From: CAZVXI01 sp964631295
Lineage (GTDB): Bacteria; Planctomycetota; Phycisphaerae; Phycisphaerales; SM1A02
Direction of reading: 5' to 3'
Length of the DNA: 29,609 nucleotides
Assembly (NCBI GenBank): GCA_964631295.1
Contig: CAZVXI010000024.1
Location: 1-29,609 of the forward strand
Shown piece after piece: positions 14,986-23,014 of this stretch; the first letter of the stretch is position 1; each line of letters starts with the position of its first letter. The position numbers were made by a program, and so were the translations under genes. The notes beneath the pieces were generated by a model. The model saw nothing but the letters and a program-made list of their open reading frames with translations, did no database searches and was not told the DNA's origin.

Positions 14986-17439
14986 GTGAATCGAAAGCGC
15001 TTTTCAATCACCGTTTCAATCGTTGCAAGTCTGTCGTTTTCTGGCGCCGTTCTGGCGGATCATGAGCCAGATATTGTCTCAGACATCGATGGCACTGGCT
15101 TCGGAGTACAAGCTGGCACCTATGTCCATACGGACAGCCCGGGTGCCGACCATCCGTGGTACACGTTCAACGCGGCGGCGGGTACGGAGATCAACATTGA
15201 TCTTATGACTGACTTTCCGCAAGGCAGCTACCTCTGGCTGTACTACGTGGCGGGTTGTGACCAGGCAGAGCCCGGCGATGTGCCTGACGTACTTGGTGGC
15301 ACTGACTTGATTTTGGTGGCCGAGTCATCGAACAACGACACTGACCAGTTCATGAATCAGTCGATCACTCACACTGCTGCTCAATCAGGCCAATACATTG
15401 TGCAGGTCGACAGCTGGCTCGGCGGTGATGGCGACTACGAGTTGACAATCGCACCGTCATGCGGCTGCACTGACCTCGTGTTTGTGGTTGACGATACCGG
15501 CTCGATGGACGGAGCCATCAGCGATGTTCAGGCGGGCTTGTCACAGATCATCAATGTGGCAGACCTCGCGTCGGGCGGCGATGTCCGTTTCGGCGTCGTC
15601 AGCTTCAAAGATGCGCCAGAGACCGACCTGGATTTGACTTTCAACCAGACTGACACCATGAACGCGATTTCGGCGCTCGTGGCTAGCGGAGGCAGTGGGA
15701 CGCCCGAGGCATCTGATGAAGCACTGAACCTCGTCATCAACGGCTCGAACAACTGCAACGCAGAAACGTTCAGCCCATTCCGAACGGACTGTGTCAAGAT
15801 CGCGATCCTCGTCACGGATGCCCCTCCGGGTGGTTGCGACGATTCATTCTCCGGAGCCGACACCGCTGCAGCAATGCAGCGAGCGTTCGACGCATCTGCA
15901 GCGGGCATCCAGCTTTCCTCGATCTACGTCCCGACATTCGGCGTTGATACCGCCGTTGCGGACATCATGATGGATTATGCCTCGATCACAGGCGGCGCGT
16001 ACACGCTCACCGCGGCGAACGGGTCCGGGACGTGCACGGCCATCGAAGAAGTCATCGGAAACTGCGGTGGCGGCATCACCGACTGCAATAACAATGACAT
16101 TGACGACCAGTGCGAGATAGACAACGGCCTCGTCGATGATTGCAACGGCAACGGCATTCCTGACGAGTGCGAGTGGGTCGACTGCAACAACAATGGCGTG
16201 TTGGATGAGTGCGACGTTGCTAGCGGCACCTCGATCGACTGCAATGACAACGGCGTGCCCGATGAATGTGAGCCGGGCTCGCTCATTGGCAGACCCGATC
16301 CGGAAGGATCGACCGACCGCGTGCTGCGCGGCTTTGTAGTCGCGTTCGCTGTCGATAACCTGAGCCAGCAGATCAGCTGGAACCACTTGTCCGGTACGGG
16401 AACCGTCGTGGATTATCGCGGCGCATCATCGTGGCAGTACGAAGCATGGGCATCTGGTGCGAAGTCGACACCACTTGGCGACATCGTCGGGACGCCGGGT
16501 GTCATCAACCTCGATGGTGTTGACTTCGCGGCTCCGTATGCTGAGCTTCGAGGGCAGTTCTACGCCACAGGATCCACGGCTCTCAGTTCCGCGACTGGTG
16601 GCGCAATCTTGTCGACGCAGACTGACATGACACTGCACCCCGTCGATATGGATCTCACCGCCAACTCTGGTGGCCCGGTCAGCACCTACGCCGAGTATTT
16701 CGTGTGGAACCAGAACGAGACGAAGTTCTCCGAGGCATTCCGCTGCGTTGAGTGCTGGGATCAGGCACTGGTCTCATTCATTCAGCCGAATCACTTCGCG
16801 CTCGGGACATTGCAGACCGATACCGGGTACTTCCGGATCAATGGTGAAGCCAATCCACAATGCGATGGCATGAATCCGGTATCTGAGACGGCTCTGCTTG
16901 GTCTGCGCAATACGATCGCGACAAGCGATGTGCACCGATATCAGAGTGGTGTGAACCTGTTCGGTGCGGGCACCGAGCCAGCGACCATCCTGTACGATCC
17001 GCTTGAGCTGCCGGATGAAATCGCAGGTGCTCAGCAGCCGAAACAGCCGCATCGTCGTCCAGGCACGCAGGCCAGCGGAGTCGAGCGTGGCGTTCCTGAC
17101 ATCATGGACCGTATGGCCGCTGGCGAGAAGGGCTCTGTGCTGATCTTCTCCAACGTTGAGATTCGCTGGGATGAGGATGGCAACCTTGTTCAGGACACGT
17201 TCCTGCAGATCACCAACGACATCAATGATGACGTCCGTGTGCAGATGTTCTTCGTCAACGGCGACCCACCGGTCGAAGGCGACTGCTTCGAACCTGGCTG
17301 GAACTGGGTTGACAATGAAATCACGCTCACCGGCAATCAGCCGGCTTTCTGGTCGGCCGCGACTGGTCGCCCGGGGCCGAGCTTGTCACCGGTCAGCCCG
17401 TTCACGATCCTTGACCCGGTGTCCATCCTCTTCCCGTAA
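14986..17439 (+). CDS. large secreted protein with von Willebrand A domain and Asp-rich repeats
   Basis: An 817-residue exported protein starting at a GTG with AAGGAG about 8 bases upstream. Residues 1-24 are a signal peptide (GAVLADHEP). Residues about 40-155 form a beta domain resembling the pre-peptidase C-terminal type (HPWYTFNAAAGTEINIDL, QYIVQVDSWLGGDGDYELTI). Residues about 165-355 are a VWA domain with the metal site DDTGSMD (169-175) and a later LVTDAPPGG strand. Residues 366-429 hold four DCNxNGxxDEC repeats. The remaining roughly 390 residues are an unfamiliar beta-rich region with Pro/Arg-rich linker near 680-700 and KGSVLIFSNVEIRW near 720. No anchor is visible. VWA plus these calcium-binding-like repeats suggests surface adhesion or matrix function, but that is inference. 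It has its own terminator. Confidence 0.85.
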   Translation: MNRKRFSITVSIVASLSFSGAVLADHEPDIVSDIDGTGFGVQAGTYVHTDSPGADHPWYTFNAAAGTEINIDLMTDFPQGSYLWLYYVAGCDQAEPGDVPDVLGGTDLILVAESSNNDTDQFMNQSITHTAAQSGQYIVQVDSWLGGDGDYELTIAPSCGCTDLVFVVDDTGSMDGAISDVQAGLSQIINVADLASGGDVRFGVVSFKDAPETDLDLTFNQTDTMNAISALVASGGSGTPEASDEALNLVINGSNNCNAETFSPFRTDCVKIAILVTDAPPGGCDDSFSGADTAAAMQRAFDASAAGIQLSSIYVPTFGVDTAVADIMMDYASITGGAYTLTAANGSGTCTAIEEVIGNCGGGITDCNNNDIDDQCEIDNGLVDDCNGNGIPDECEWVDCNNNGVLDECDVASGTSIDCNDNGVPDECEPGSLIGRPDPEGSTDRVLRGFVVAFAVDNLSQQISWNHLSGTGTVVDYRGASSWQYEAWASGAKSTPLGDIVGTPGVINLDGVDFAAPYAELRGQFYATGSTALSSATGGAILSTQTDMTLHPVDMDLTANSGGPVSTYAEYFVWNQNETKFSEAFRCVECWDQALVSFIQPNHFALGTLQTDTGYFRINGEANPQCDGMNPVSETALLGLRNTIATSDVHRYQSGVNLFGAGTEPATILYDPLELPDEIAGAQQPKQPHRRPGTQASGVERGVPDIMDRMAAGEKGSVLIFSNVEIRWDEDGNLVQDTFLQITNDINDDVRVQMFFVNGDPPVEGDCFEPGWNWVDNEITLTGNQPAFWSAATGRPGPSLSPVSPFTILDPVSILFP
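16081..16272 (+). repeat. four coding DCNxNGxxDEC repeats
   Basis: Four units start at 16081, 16138, 16180 and 16237 and read DCNNNDIDDQCE, DCNGNGIPDECE, DCNNNGVLDECD and DCNDNGVPDECE, with spacers of 2-7 residues. The Asp/Asn spacing resembles calcium-binding thrombospondin-type-3 or dockerin-like loops, and each unit has a Cys pair. Such blocks are frequent in secreted proteins of planctomycetes and myxobacteria. Confidence 0.85.
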
Positions 17440-17468
17440 GCGACGCGACAGCGAAGTAGGCAATCCAC

Positions 17469-17500
17469 AAAGCCCACGGCTTCGAGCCGTGGGCTTTTCT
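17469..17500 (+). terminator. intrinsic terminator of the VWA gene
   Basis: A perfect stem AGCCCACGGCT / AGCCGTGGGCT with a TCG loop, extended by an AA/TT pair, is followed by TTTTCTT. It lies 30 bp after the VWA stop and before the convergent DUF1444 gene, which it might also terminate in the other direction. Confidence 0.9.
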
Positions 17501-17537
17501 TGTGCAGTCAGGCGGGCAGTGATCTGATTCAGTGGTC

Positions 17538-18332
17538 TCAGGCGGCGCTCTTGGTTCCTGCAACGCCATCACGCGTCACGAGGAACAGCTCGTCTGTAAT
17601 CGGATACGGCAAACGGCGATAGTCGATGTGCACGCGTTTGCGAAGTCGTTCGACGAACTCGTCCGGATCATGTGTCAGGGCAAGGAACATGTCGCGCGCG
17701 GGCGCGGCAACGAGGAAGTCGCCGCCGAGTTCAGGTGCGAGCCGTTCATGCAACGATCCAAGCAGCAGCCGGGCTGCGTCGTATCCGTCTTGCCGGGCAA
17801 GAATCGCTGCTCGGCCACCTTCGCTTGAGTCCACCAACTGCACTTGCAGGTCTGGCGAATAGCGTTCGAGGTTCTCGCGCGAAATGCGGTCGAGGTCGTC
17901 GTCGTCCAACCCCCACTTCAATGCCTGTTCGACAGTAATACTGACCGTCATCTGCGGCAGATCAATCACATACACGATGACGGTGTCATTCACATAGGGG
18001 ATGTGCGCGACCTGCTCGCGATCGAGGTGATCGAAGATGCGCTCCGGCTGGATGCGAGGCATGATTCGCGGCTTGGCTACGGAGAGCGGCAGCGGCACCG
18101 CGCCGATGGCATCGCCTTCGAGCAGCCGGTCGAGGTAGTTCTCGACAATCTCGACACCCCGATCAGGCTCAACGAGGACCATGCGATAGAGATTCTCAAG
18201 CCCAAGGTGTTTGCCATTGAGCACGAGATCCATCGGACCGGCCAACTCGGCAGCCCGATCTGGGAACATCCGCGCCAGAATCCGTGCGACCTGTTCCCCG
18301 AATGCTTCGGGTTCTCGCGGCATGCGAGCCAT
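17538..18332 (-). CDS. DUF1444 family protein (YtpQ-like)
   Basis: A 264-residue cytoplasmic protein without signal peptide. It resembles Bacillus YtpQ (DUF1444): a strand region VNDTVIVYVIDLPQ in the middle, then RQDGYDAARLLL (compare DGYDASRIL in YtpQ), then GDFLVAAPARDMFLAL. The biochemical function of the family is unknown. The ATG at 18332 is chosen because GGGGAG lies 8 bases upstream; ATG 18356 is an in-frame alternative. It is divergent from kdsA across 231 bp that contain two palindromes, and convergent with the VWA gene. Confidence 0.72.
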   Translation of the reverse strand: MARMPREPEAFGEQVARILARMFPDRAAELAGPMDLVLNGKHLGLENLYRMVLVEPDRGVEIVENYLDRLLEGDAIGAVPLPLSVAKPRIMPRIQPERIFDHLDREQVAHIPYVNDTVIVYVIDLPQMTVSITVEQALKWGLDDDDLDRISRENLERYSPDLQVQLVDSSEGGRAAILARQDGYDAARLLLGSLHERLAPELGGDFLVAAPARDMFLALTHDPDEFVERLRKRVHIDYRRLPYPITDELFLVTRDGVAGTKSAA

Positions 18333-18454
18333 ATCGTTTCTCCCCGTGCGCGTCATGTCACCACCTCGGGCAACCCCTTGGATGACACGCCTTTACATGT
18401 TCGGCTTCCACGCAACACGGTTCCATCGAAACCTCCTCTGGCCAGCCAGGACTT

Positions 18455-18483
18455 CCACATGTGGCACATGTATCGGCCATGTG
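18455..18483. promoter_or_regulatory. paired inverted repeats in a divergent intergenic region
   Basis: CCACATGTGG (18455-18464) is a perfect 10-bp palindrome. It is followed directly by CACATG, 7 bases, CATGTG (18465-18483), a second inverted repeat with the same core. They lie between the divergent DUF1444 gene and kdsA and could be operator sites; there is no direct evidence of binding. Confidence 0.3.
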
Positions 18484-18563
18484 TCGATTTCCGGTCCCGC
18501 TTTTGTCAAACTGTACCGATCACACGGGCATGGCATGATGATCCCGGACGGCTATTGTTGCCC

Positions 18564-19409
18564 ATGCCCACCCCTTGCCAGATCGGTCGTCATCCATGTG
18601 GTGTCGGCGAGCCGCTCATGATCATCGCAGGCCCCTGCGTGCTTGAATCGCCGGATATCAACGACCAGATCGCTCGAGCGCTCCGAGAAGCATGTGAAGT
18701 CCACCGTGTCCCACTCGTGTTCAAGGCGAGCTTCGACAAGGCGAATCGTTCGAGCATTGTCTCGGATCGCGGCCCTGGGATCGCCGCTGGTCTCGATGAA
18801 CTCGCTCGATTAGGGGCGTTGATTGGCTGTCCAGTGACGACCGACATTCACGAGCCCGCCCAAGCTGCGGAGGCAGCAGAGGTCGTTGATCTCCTGCAGG
18901 TGCCCGCCTTTCTGTGCCGGCAGACTGATCTGCTGACTGCGTGCGCGGAAACGGGTAAACCTGTCAACGTGAAGAAGGGGCAGTTCCTCGCGCCAGCCGA
19001 GATGCGACATGTCATCAAGAAGTTGGAAGACGGAGGCTGCGAGAACATCATGCTCACCGAGCGTGGCACCTTCTTTGGCTACCACCGGCTCGTCAACGAC
19101 TTCATCGGACTCGGCGACCTGATGGACCTTGGCAGGCCTGTCTGCTTTGACGTGACCCATTCGACGCAACTGCCGGGCGGCGGCACACACGCAACGGCAG
19201 GCAGGCCGGATCGCGCGCGGTTGCTCGCACGAGCGGCCGTTGCAGCGGGCGTTCACGCTGTATTCATTGAGTGTCATCCAGATCCGGCATCTGCCCGTTC
19301 CGATGCGAGCACAGTACAGCCGCTGGATCAGATTCCATCATTGATTGGCGAACTGGTCGCGATTCGTGCAGCCAAGCCGGCCCAATCCAGCATCGAAACG
19401 GCACTGTGA
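18564..19409 (+). CDS. kdsA: 3-deoxy-8-phosphooctulonate (KDO-8-P) synthase, metal-dependent type
   Basis: Condenses phosphoenolpyruvate and arabinose 5-phosphate to KDO 8-phosphate, the committed step to the KDO sugar of lipopolysaccharide. The 281-residue protein has MIIAGPCVLES, FKASFDKANRSS, TTDIHEP, QVPAFLCRQTDLL, VNVKKGQFLAP, ERGTFFGYH and FDVTHSTQLPGG. Cys25 in GPC, His199, Glu236 (FIECHPDP) and Asp247 (SDAST) match the four metal ligands of the Aquifex enzyme; E. coli KdsA has Asn at the Cys position. So it is of the metal-dependent class. The ATG at 18564 fits the family's start; a longer in-frame reading lies antisense over the DUF1444 gene. No strong ribosome-binding site is seen. 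Confidence 0.94.
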   Translation: MPTPCQIGRHPCGVGEPLMIIAGPCVLESPDINDQIARALREACEVHRVPLVFKASFDKANRSSIVSDRGPGIAAGLDELARLGALIGCPVTTDIHEPAQAAEAAEVVDLLQVPAFLCRQTDLLTACAETGKPVNVKKGQFLAPAEMRHVIKKLEDGGCENIMLTERGTFFGYHRLVNDFIGLGDLMDLGRPVCFDVTHSTQLPGGGTHATAGRPDRARLLARAAVAAGVHAVFIECHPDPASARSDASTVQPLDQIPSLIGELVAIRAAKPAQSSIETAL

Positions 19410-19475
19410 AGTTGGTGAGTTTCATCTGGCCTGTGACTTCCCCTGCGAATACCATGACTTCGGAGCCTGAACCTG

Positions 19476-20030
19476 TTGAAATGTGATCTGTGTGACAAAC
19501 CGGCCACCGTCCACGAGGTGATTGTCAAAGGCGGTGTGAAGAAAGAGGTGCATCTGTGTCAGGAGCATGCAGATGAGGCCGGGATGCCTGCGGTTTCAAT
19601 GCCGCAACCGCTCAACAAGATGTTGACGCATTTCGTCATCGCTCAGGGCCAAGGTGCTGCATCCAAGGCCAAGGCGGCACGCAAGCTTGTTTGTGCAGGC
19701 TGCGGCCTTACATTCGCTCGCTTCCGGCAGGACGGCACCCTCGGCTGCCCACAGTGTTATACAGCGTTCGAGAAGCAGCTCGCACCGCTCATCGGCCGAT
19801 CGCAGGCCGGTGCGACGCATCATTCCGGAAAAGTGCCGCATCGTGGCGGCGGGTCGATTGACCGCGAAGCACAGGTGCGCGCCCTGTTGCGTGAGTTGGA
19901 CAGTGCTGTGGCTGCTGAACAGTTTGAACGAGCTGCAGAAGTGCGTGATCGTCTCAAGTCGCTCGAATCGCAACCGAATAAAGGGCCGCGAACGACCGAC
20001 ACCGGAGACACAACTGACCCAACGGACTGA
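19476..20030 (+). CDS. mcsA: McsA, zinc-finger activator of protein arginine kinase
   Basis: Partner and activator of the McsB protein arginine kinase. The 184-residue length matches Bacillus McsA. Two CxxC-type zinc sites are visible: KCDLCDKP with LCQEHAD (residues 3-32), and VCAGCG with GCPQCY (about 73-90). The C-terminus contains a UVR motif (LLRELDSAVAAEQFERAAEV). A TTG start at 19476 is required, because the family begins directly before the first CxxC; GGAG lies about 10 bases upstream. An 10-codon open frame from ATG 19454 stops at 19486, overlapping the TTG, and might couple translation. mcsB follows 15 bp downstream. No ctsR or clpC is adjacent. Confidence 0.88.
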   Translation: MKCDLCDKPATVHEVIVKGGVKKEVHLCQEHADEAGMPAVSMPQPLNKMLTHFVIAQGQGAASKAKAARKLVCAGCGLTFARFRQDGTLGCPQCYTAFEKQLAPLIGRSQAGATHHSGKVPHRGGGSIDREAQVRALLRELDSAVAAEQFERAAEVRDRLKSLESQPNKGPRTTDTGDTTDPTD

Positions 20031-20045
20031 TCGGCCTCTGTAGAA

Positions 20046-21098
20046 ATGCAATTCAACGAGCAACTATCCTGGATTGACTCCAGCGGCCCGAATTCGGACG
20101 TCGTCATCAGCTGCCGTGCGCGGCTCGCACGAAACATTGCGGGCTTTAACTTCGTGAGCAAGTCCGGGGATACCGAAGCTCGTCAACTGAGCATACTCTT
20201 GCGAGATGTGCTGCTCGATCAGCATCTCGCTCCTGACATGATCTGGGTGGACATGGCTCGGGCCACGCGCCGTGATCGCCGACTGCTCGCAGAACGACAT
20301 CTGATTTCGCGCGAACTCGCAGAGGGCGGTCATCATCGCGCGGTGGCAGTCTCTGGGGATGAACATCTGAGCATCATGATCAACGAGGAGGATCATCTGC
20401 GCATTCAGGTCCTGGCTGCAGGGTTGCAACTGGCAACGGTTCACACTGAAGCAGACGAGGTGGATGACTTCATTGAGCAGCGGCTCGATTACGCGTTCAG
20501 CAATCGCTGGGGCTATCTGACAGCATGCCCGACAAACGTTGGTACCGGCACGCGCTTTTCCGTGATGCTGCACCTGCCCGGCTTGAAGATCACCAACGAG
20601 ATTGAACGCGTCCGTCGCGCGGCAAAAGATCTGCACCTTGCGGTGCGCGGTTACTACGGAGAAGGATCCGACTCGGCGGGTGACTTCTACCAGATCAGCA
20701 ATCAACTCACGCTCGGTCGCAGCGAGCAGGAGTTGCTGGAAGAACTCAACTCCGAGATTCTCCCGCGGATTATCGACTACGAACGCCAGGCTCGGCGGAT
20801 GCTCGCTGAGAAGAACCCGTCGTTGCTCGATGACCGGGTCTATCGATCAGCCGCAATACTTGGCTCAGCTCGGCTGCTCGGTATCGAAGAAGCCATGAAA
20901 CTCCTCAGCCGTCTGCGTCTGGGCATCGCGCTCGACCGCATCGATGTGATCGACCTGGACACCATCAACCGCCTGTTCCTGCAAGTTCAGCCCGCCCACT
21001 TGCAGATGCAGTCCGAGAAGACCCTGTCCCAGAACCGCATGCGCGAAGCCCGGGCGGACCTTGTGCGGGAGGCACTTGCGGGCCGATTGGAAGGCTGA
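20046..21098 (+). CDS. mcsB: protein arginine kinase McsB
   Basis: Phosphorylates arginines on proteins, marking them for ClpC-ClpP degradation in Gram-positive bacteria. The 350-residue protein is of the phosphagen-kinase-like type: VISCRARLARN near residue 20, SIMINEEDHLRIQ near 110, LTACPTNVGTGTR near 157, and GYYGEGSDSAGDFYQISNQ near 200-220 all match the ATP and guanidine binding regions. So catalysis is likely. I see no intact RDxxRA, the C-terminal phosphoarginine-sensing motif known from Bacillus-type McsB; NRMREARADL stands near the expected place. It is coupled to mcsA and converges with the dehydratase gene 9 bp away. The ClpC partner is not in the window. Confidence 0.92.
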   Translation: MQFNEQLSWIDSSGPNSDVVISCRARLARNIAGFNFVSKSGDTEARQLSILLRDVLLDQHLAPDMIWVDMARATRRDRRLLAERHLISRELAEGGHHRAVAVSGDEHLSIMINEEDHLRIQVLAAGLQLATVHTEADEVDDFIEQRLDYAFSNRWGYLTACPTNVGTGTRFSVMLHLPGLKITNEIERVRRAAKDLHLAVRGYYGEGSDSAGDFYQISNQLTLGRSEQELLEELNSEILPRIIDYERQARRMLAEKNPSLLDDRVYRSAAILGSARLLGIEEAMKLLSRLRLGIALDRIDVIDLDTINRLFLQVQPAHLQMQSEKTLSQNRMREARADLVREALAGRLEG

Positions 21099-21107
21099 GC
21101 GATTCGA

Positions 21108-21401
21108 TCAGTCTCGATTGGCCGATGTGACGGCGTCCATCTCGCGAGCGAAGGCGAAATCCTTGTCAGTCAAGCCGCCCGCATCGTGTGTTCGCAGCGT
21201 CAATGTCACTTTGTTGTAGCGGATCATGATGTCCGGGTGGTGCTGGAGTTGCTCGGCCAGATCAGCCACGCGACTCACAAACGACATCGCTCCGATAAAG
21301 TCATCGAAGCCAAACGTCCGCTGCAGGCAATCTGACCCCACCGACCACTCGGGGAAGTCTGTCATTCGCTGGTCGATATCATCCTGACCGAGTTTTTCCA
21401 T
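21108..21401 (-). CDS. phhB: 4a-hydroxytetrahydrobiopterin (pterin-4a-carbinolamine) dehydratase
   Basis: Dehydrates the pterin carbinolamine formed by aromatic amino acid hydroxylases; related proteins also occur in bacteria lacking such hydroxylases. The 97-residue protein has the family signature LQHHPDIMIRYNKVTLTL with the catalytic His pair, followed by the Trp/His position (THDAGGLT) and the closing Asp (DKDFAFA). The ATG at 21401 has AAGGAG 9 bases upstream; the ATG at 21407 is in frame but only 3 bases from the same site. It stands alone on the minus strand, divergent from gluQ and convergent with mcsB; no hydroxylase is nearby. Confidence 0.88.
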   Translation of the reverse strand: MEKLGQDDIDQRMTDFPEWSVGSDCLQRTFGFDDFIGAMSFVSRVADLAEQLQHHPDIMIRYNKVTLTLRTHDAGGLTDKDFAFAREMDAVTSANRD

Positions 21402-21459
21402 GGTCATCCGCTCCTTGGTGGTCGCTGCTGAAGTGTCGCATCATACCGATCCAACGCTG

Positions 21460-22410
21460 ATGAGCAAACGGGCGTCCCGGCTCGCTCCATCGCCCACAGG
21501 AGCGCTGCACCTGGGCAATGCTCGCACGTTTTTGATCAACTGGGCACTGGCGCGACGCAATGACTGGTCGCTGCAGATGCGTATCGAGGATCTGGACGGA
21601 CCGCGCGTCAAAGCCGATGCGGCTGGGCAGGCCCTCGATATCCTTGCATGGCTCGGTATCGACTGGGATGGTGATGTCATGCACCAGTCGCATGATATGT
21701 CGGCCTACAGCAAGGCGATGCGTCACTTCGCCGACCGGAATTTGGTCTATTCATGCGATCTCACGCGCAAGCAGATCGAATCTGCGAGTGCTGCGCCTCA
21801 TGCCGGTGATCGCGAACTGCACTATCCGATGAAGTTGCGGCCATCGCTGGACACGGAGCCAGAGCGTTTTACCTTCAGTCAGTTGGAATCGAATCACCGT
21901 TTCATTGTGCCCGATGATGCGGTCGTCGTTCACGATGTCATCGCAGGCCAATGCTCTTTTCAGCCCGCTCTTGAGTGCGGGGATTTCGTACTCTGGACGA
22001 AACGCGGCGAACCCGCCTATCAACTTGCGGTTGTTGTCGACGATCACCGACAGGGCATCACCGATGTTGTCCGCGGCAATGATCTGTTGCCATCTGCTGC
22101 ACGACAGCAACTGCTGTATGCAGCGCTCGGTTGGACGCCCCCGCGCTGGTGGCACTTGCCCATCGTTGTCGGTGCTGACGGGCGGCGACTTGCCAAGCGA
22201 CACGGCGATACGCGAATCGAGACATATCGCAGTCTTGGTGTGCCGCCGGAGCGTATCATCGGGCTCATTGCGTCGTGGTCAGGCGCATCGTCATCTCGTG
22301 TGGTGATGTCTGCGACTGAGTTTCTTGGCACGTTCTCGGTCGACGCGCTCTCACGCGATGCGGTCGTATTCAGCGAGGAGGACCATCGTTGGCTCATCGA
22401 CGGTTGCTAG
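21460..22410 (+). CDS. gluQ: glutamyl-queuosine tRNA(Asp) synthetase
   Basis: Attaches glutamate to the queuosine base in the anticodon of tRNA(Asp). The 316-residue protein is a truncated GluRS: the catalytic core with RLAPSPTGALHLGNART (HIGH motif) and LAKRHGDTRI (KMSKS position), and QLAVVVDDHRQGITDVVRG, but no anticodon-binding domain, which is the hallmark of GluQ. Only one Cys (YSCDLTRKQ) is left of the zinc ligands present in E. coli YadB. The ATG at 21460 fits the family's start; an ATG at 21400 is in frame. Its last 22 bases overlap the DUF192 gene. Confidence 0.87.
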   Translation: MSKRASRLAPSPTGALHLGNARTFLINWALARRNDWSLQMRIEDLDGPRVKADAAGQALDILAWLGIDWDGDVMHQSHDMSAYSKAMRHFADRNLVYSCDLTRKQIESASAAPHAGDRELHYPMKLRPSLDTEPERFTFSQLESNHRFIVPDDAVVVHDVIAGQCSFQPALECGDFVLWTKRGEPAYQLAVVVDDHRQGITDVVRGNDLLPSAARQQLLYAALGWTPPRWWHLPIVVGADGRRLAKRHGDTRIETYRSLGVPPERIIGLIASWSGASSSRVVMSATEFLGTFSVDALSRDAVVFSEEDHRWLIDGC

Positions 22411-22901
22411 CAATAGGCACGCTGCTGTTGTCGCTCGTGGTGCTCGTTCCTGCGAAGGGCTGCGGTGATCCGGCAGGGCCTCGATTCGAGACCGTCACGA
22501 TCAAGGACCGCACTTTCACCCTCGAAGTGGCTGCAACTGAGCAAGCGATCGCACGCGGGCTCGGCGGCCGCAACTCCGTTCCCGCCGACGGCGGAATGCT
22601 GTTCATCTTCCCGGAACCGACAGTCCGGCGATTCTGGATGTACCGTTGCCTTGTCGACGTTGACATCATCTTCCTTGATGCCGGGGGCCGTATTACGGCC
22701 ATGCATGAGATGAAAGCCGAGCCACCGCAGGCGGATGGTGAGTCCGATGCAGATTATCGCGCCCGGCTCCAGAGTTACTCCAGTGGCACCCGTGCCCAGT
22801 TCGCGATCGAGCTGAAGGCAGGCACGCTTGATCAACTGGACCTCGAGATGTACGAGAAGATCCCACTCGACATGGACCGCCTCAAGGGGCTTGCTCAGTA
22901 G
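22389..22901 (+). CDS. exported DUF192 protein
   Basis: A 170-residue protein with a hydrophobic N-terminus (LLAIGTLLLSLVVLVPAKGC), which is a signal peptide or possibly a lipoprotein signal. The DUF192 pattern is clear: RGLGGRNSVPADGGMLFIF, RRFWMYRCLVDVDIIFLD and a final ELKAG. Its biochemical role is unknown; it is a small beta-barrel often exported. The start is TTG at 22389, supported by a strong AGGAGG about 8 bases upstream inside gluQ; the two genes overlap by 22 bp, so they are probably cotranslated. Confidence 0.87.
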   Translation: MAHRRLLAIGTLLLSLVVLVPAKGCGDPAGPRFETVTIKDRTFTLEVAATEQAIARGLGGRNSVPADGGMLFIFPEPTVRRFWMYRCLVDVDIIFLDAGGRITAMHEMKAEPPQADGESDADYRARLQSYSSGTRAQFAIELKAGTLDQLDLEMYEKIPLDMDRLKGLAQ

Positions 22902-23014
22902 ACCGATCACCTGCGCAGCGGCGGCACGGATGGCCGTCCGAGAATGTGCCTGTCGGATCGTGGCCTCGTTCGCCACCGTATTCGAAACGGCACGTCGCAA
23001 GGATGGGACTGGGA

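Noticed and set aside
17844..18563. In-frame 240-codon extension upstream of kdsA
   Set aside because: It lies antisense over the DUF1444 gene, and KdsA proteins begin at the residues encoded from 18564.
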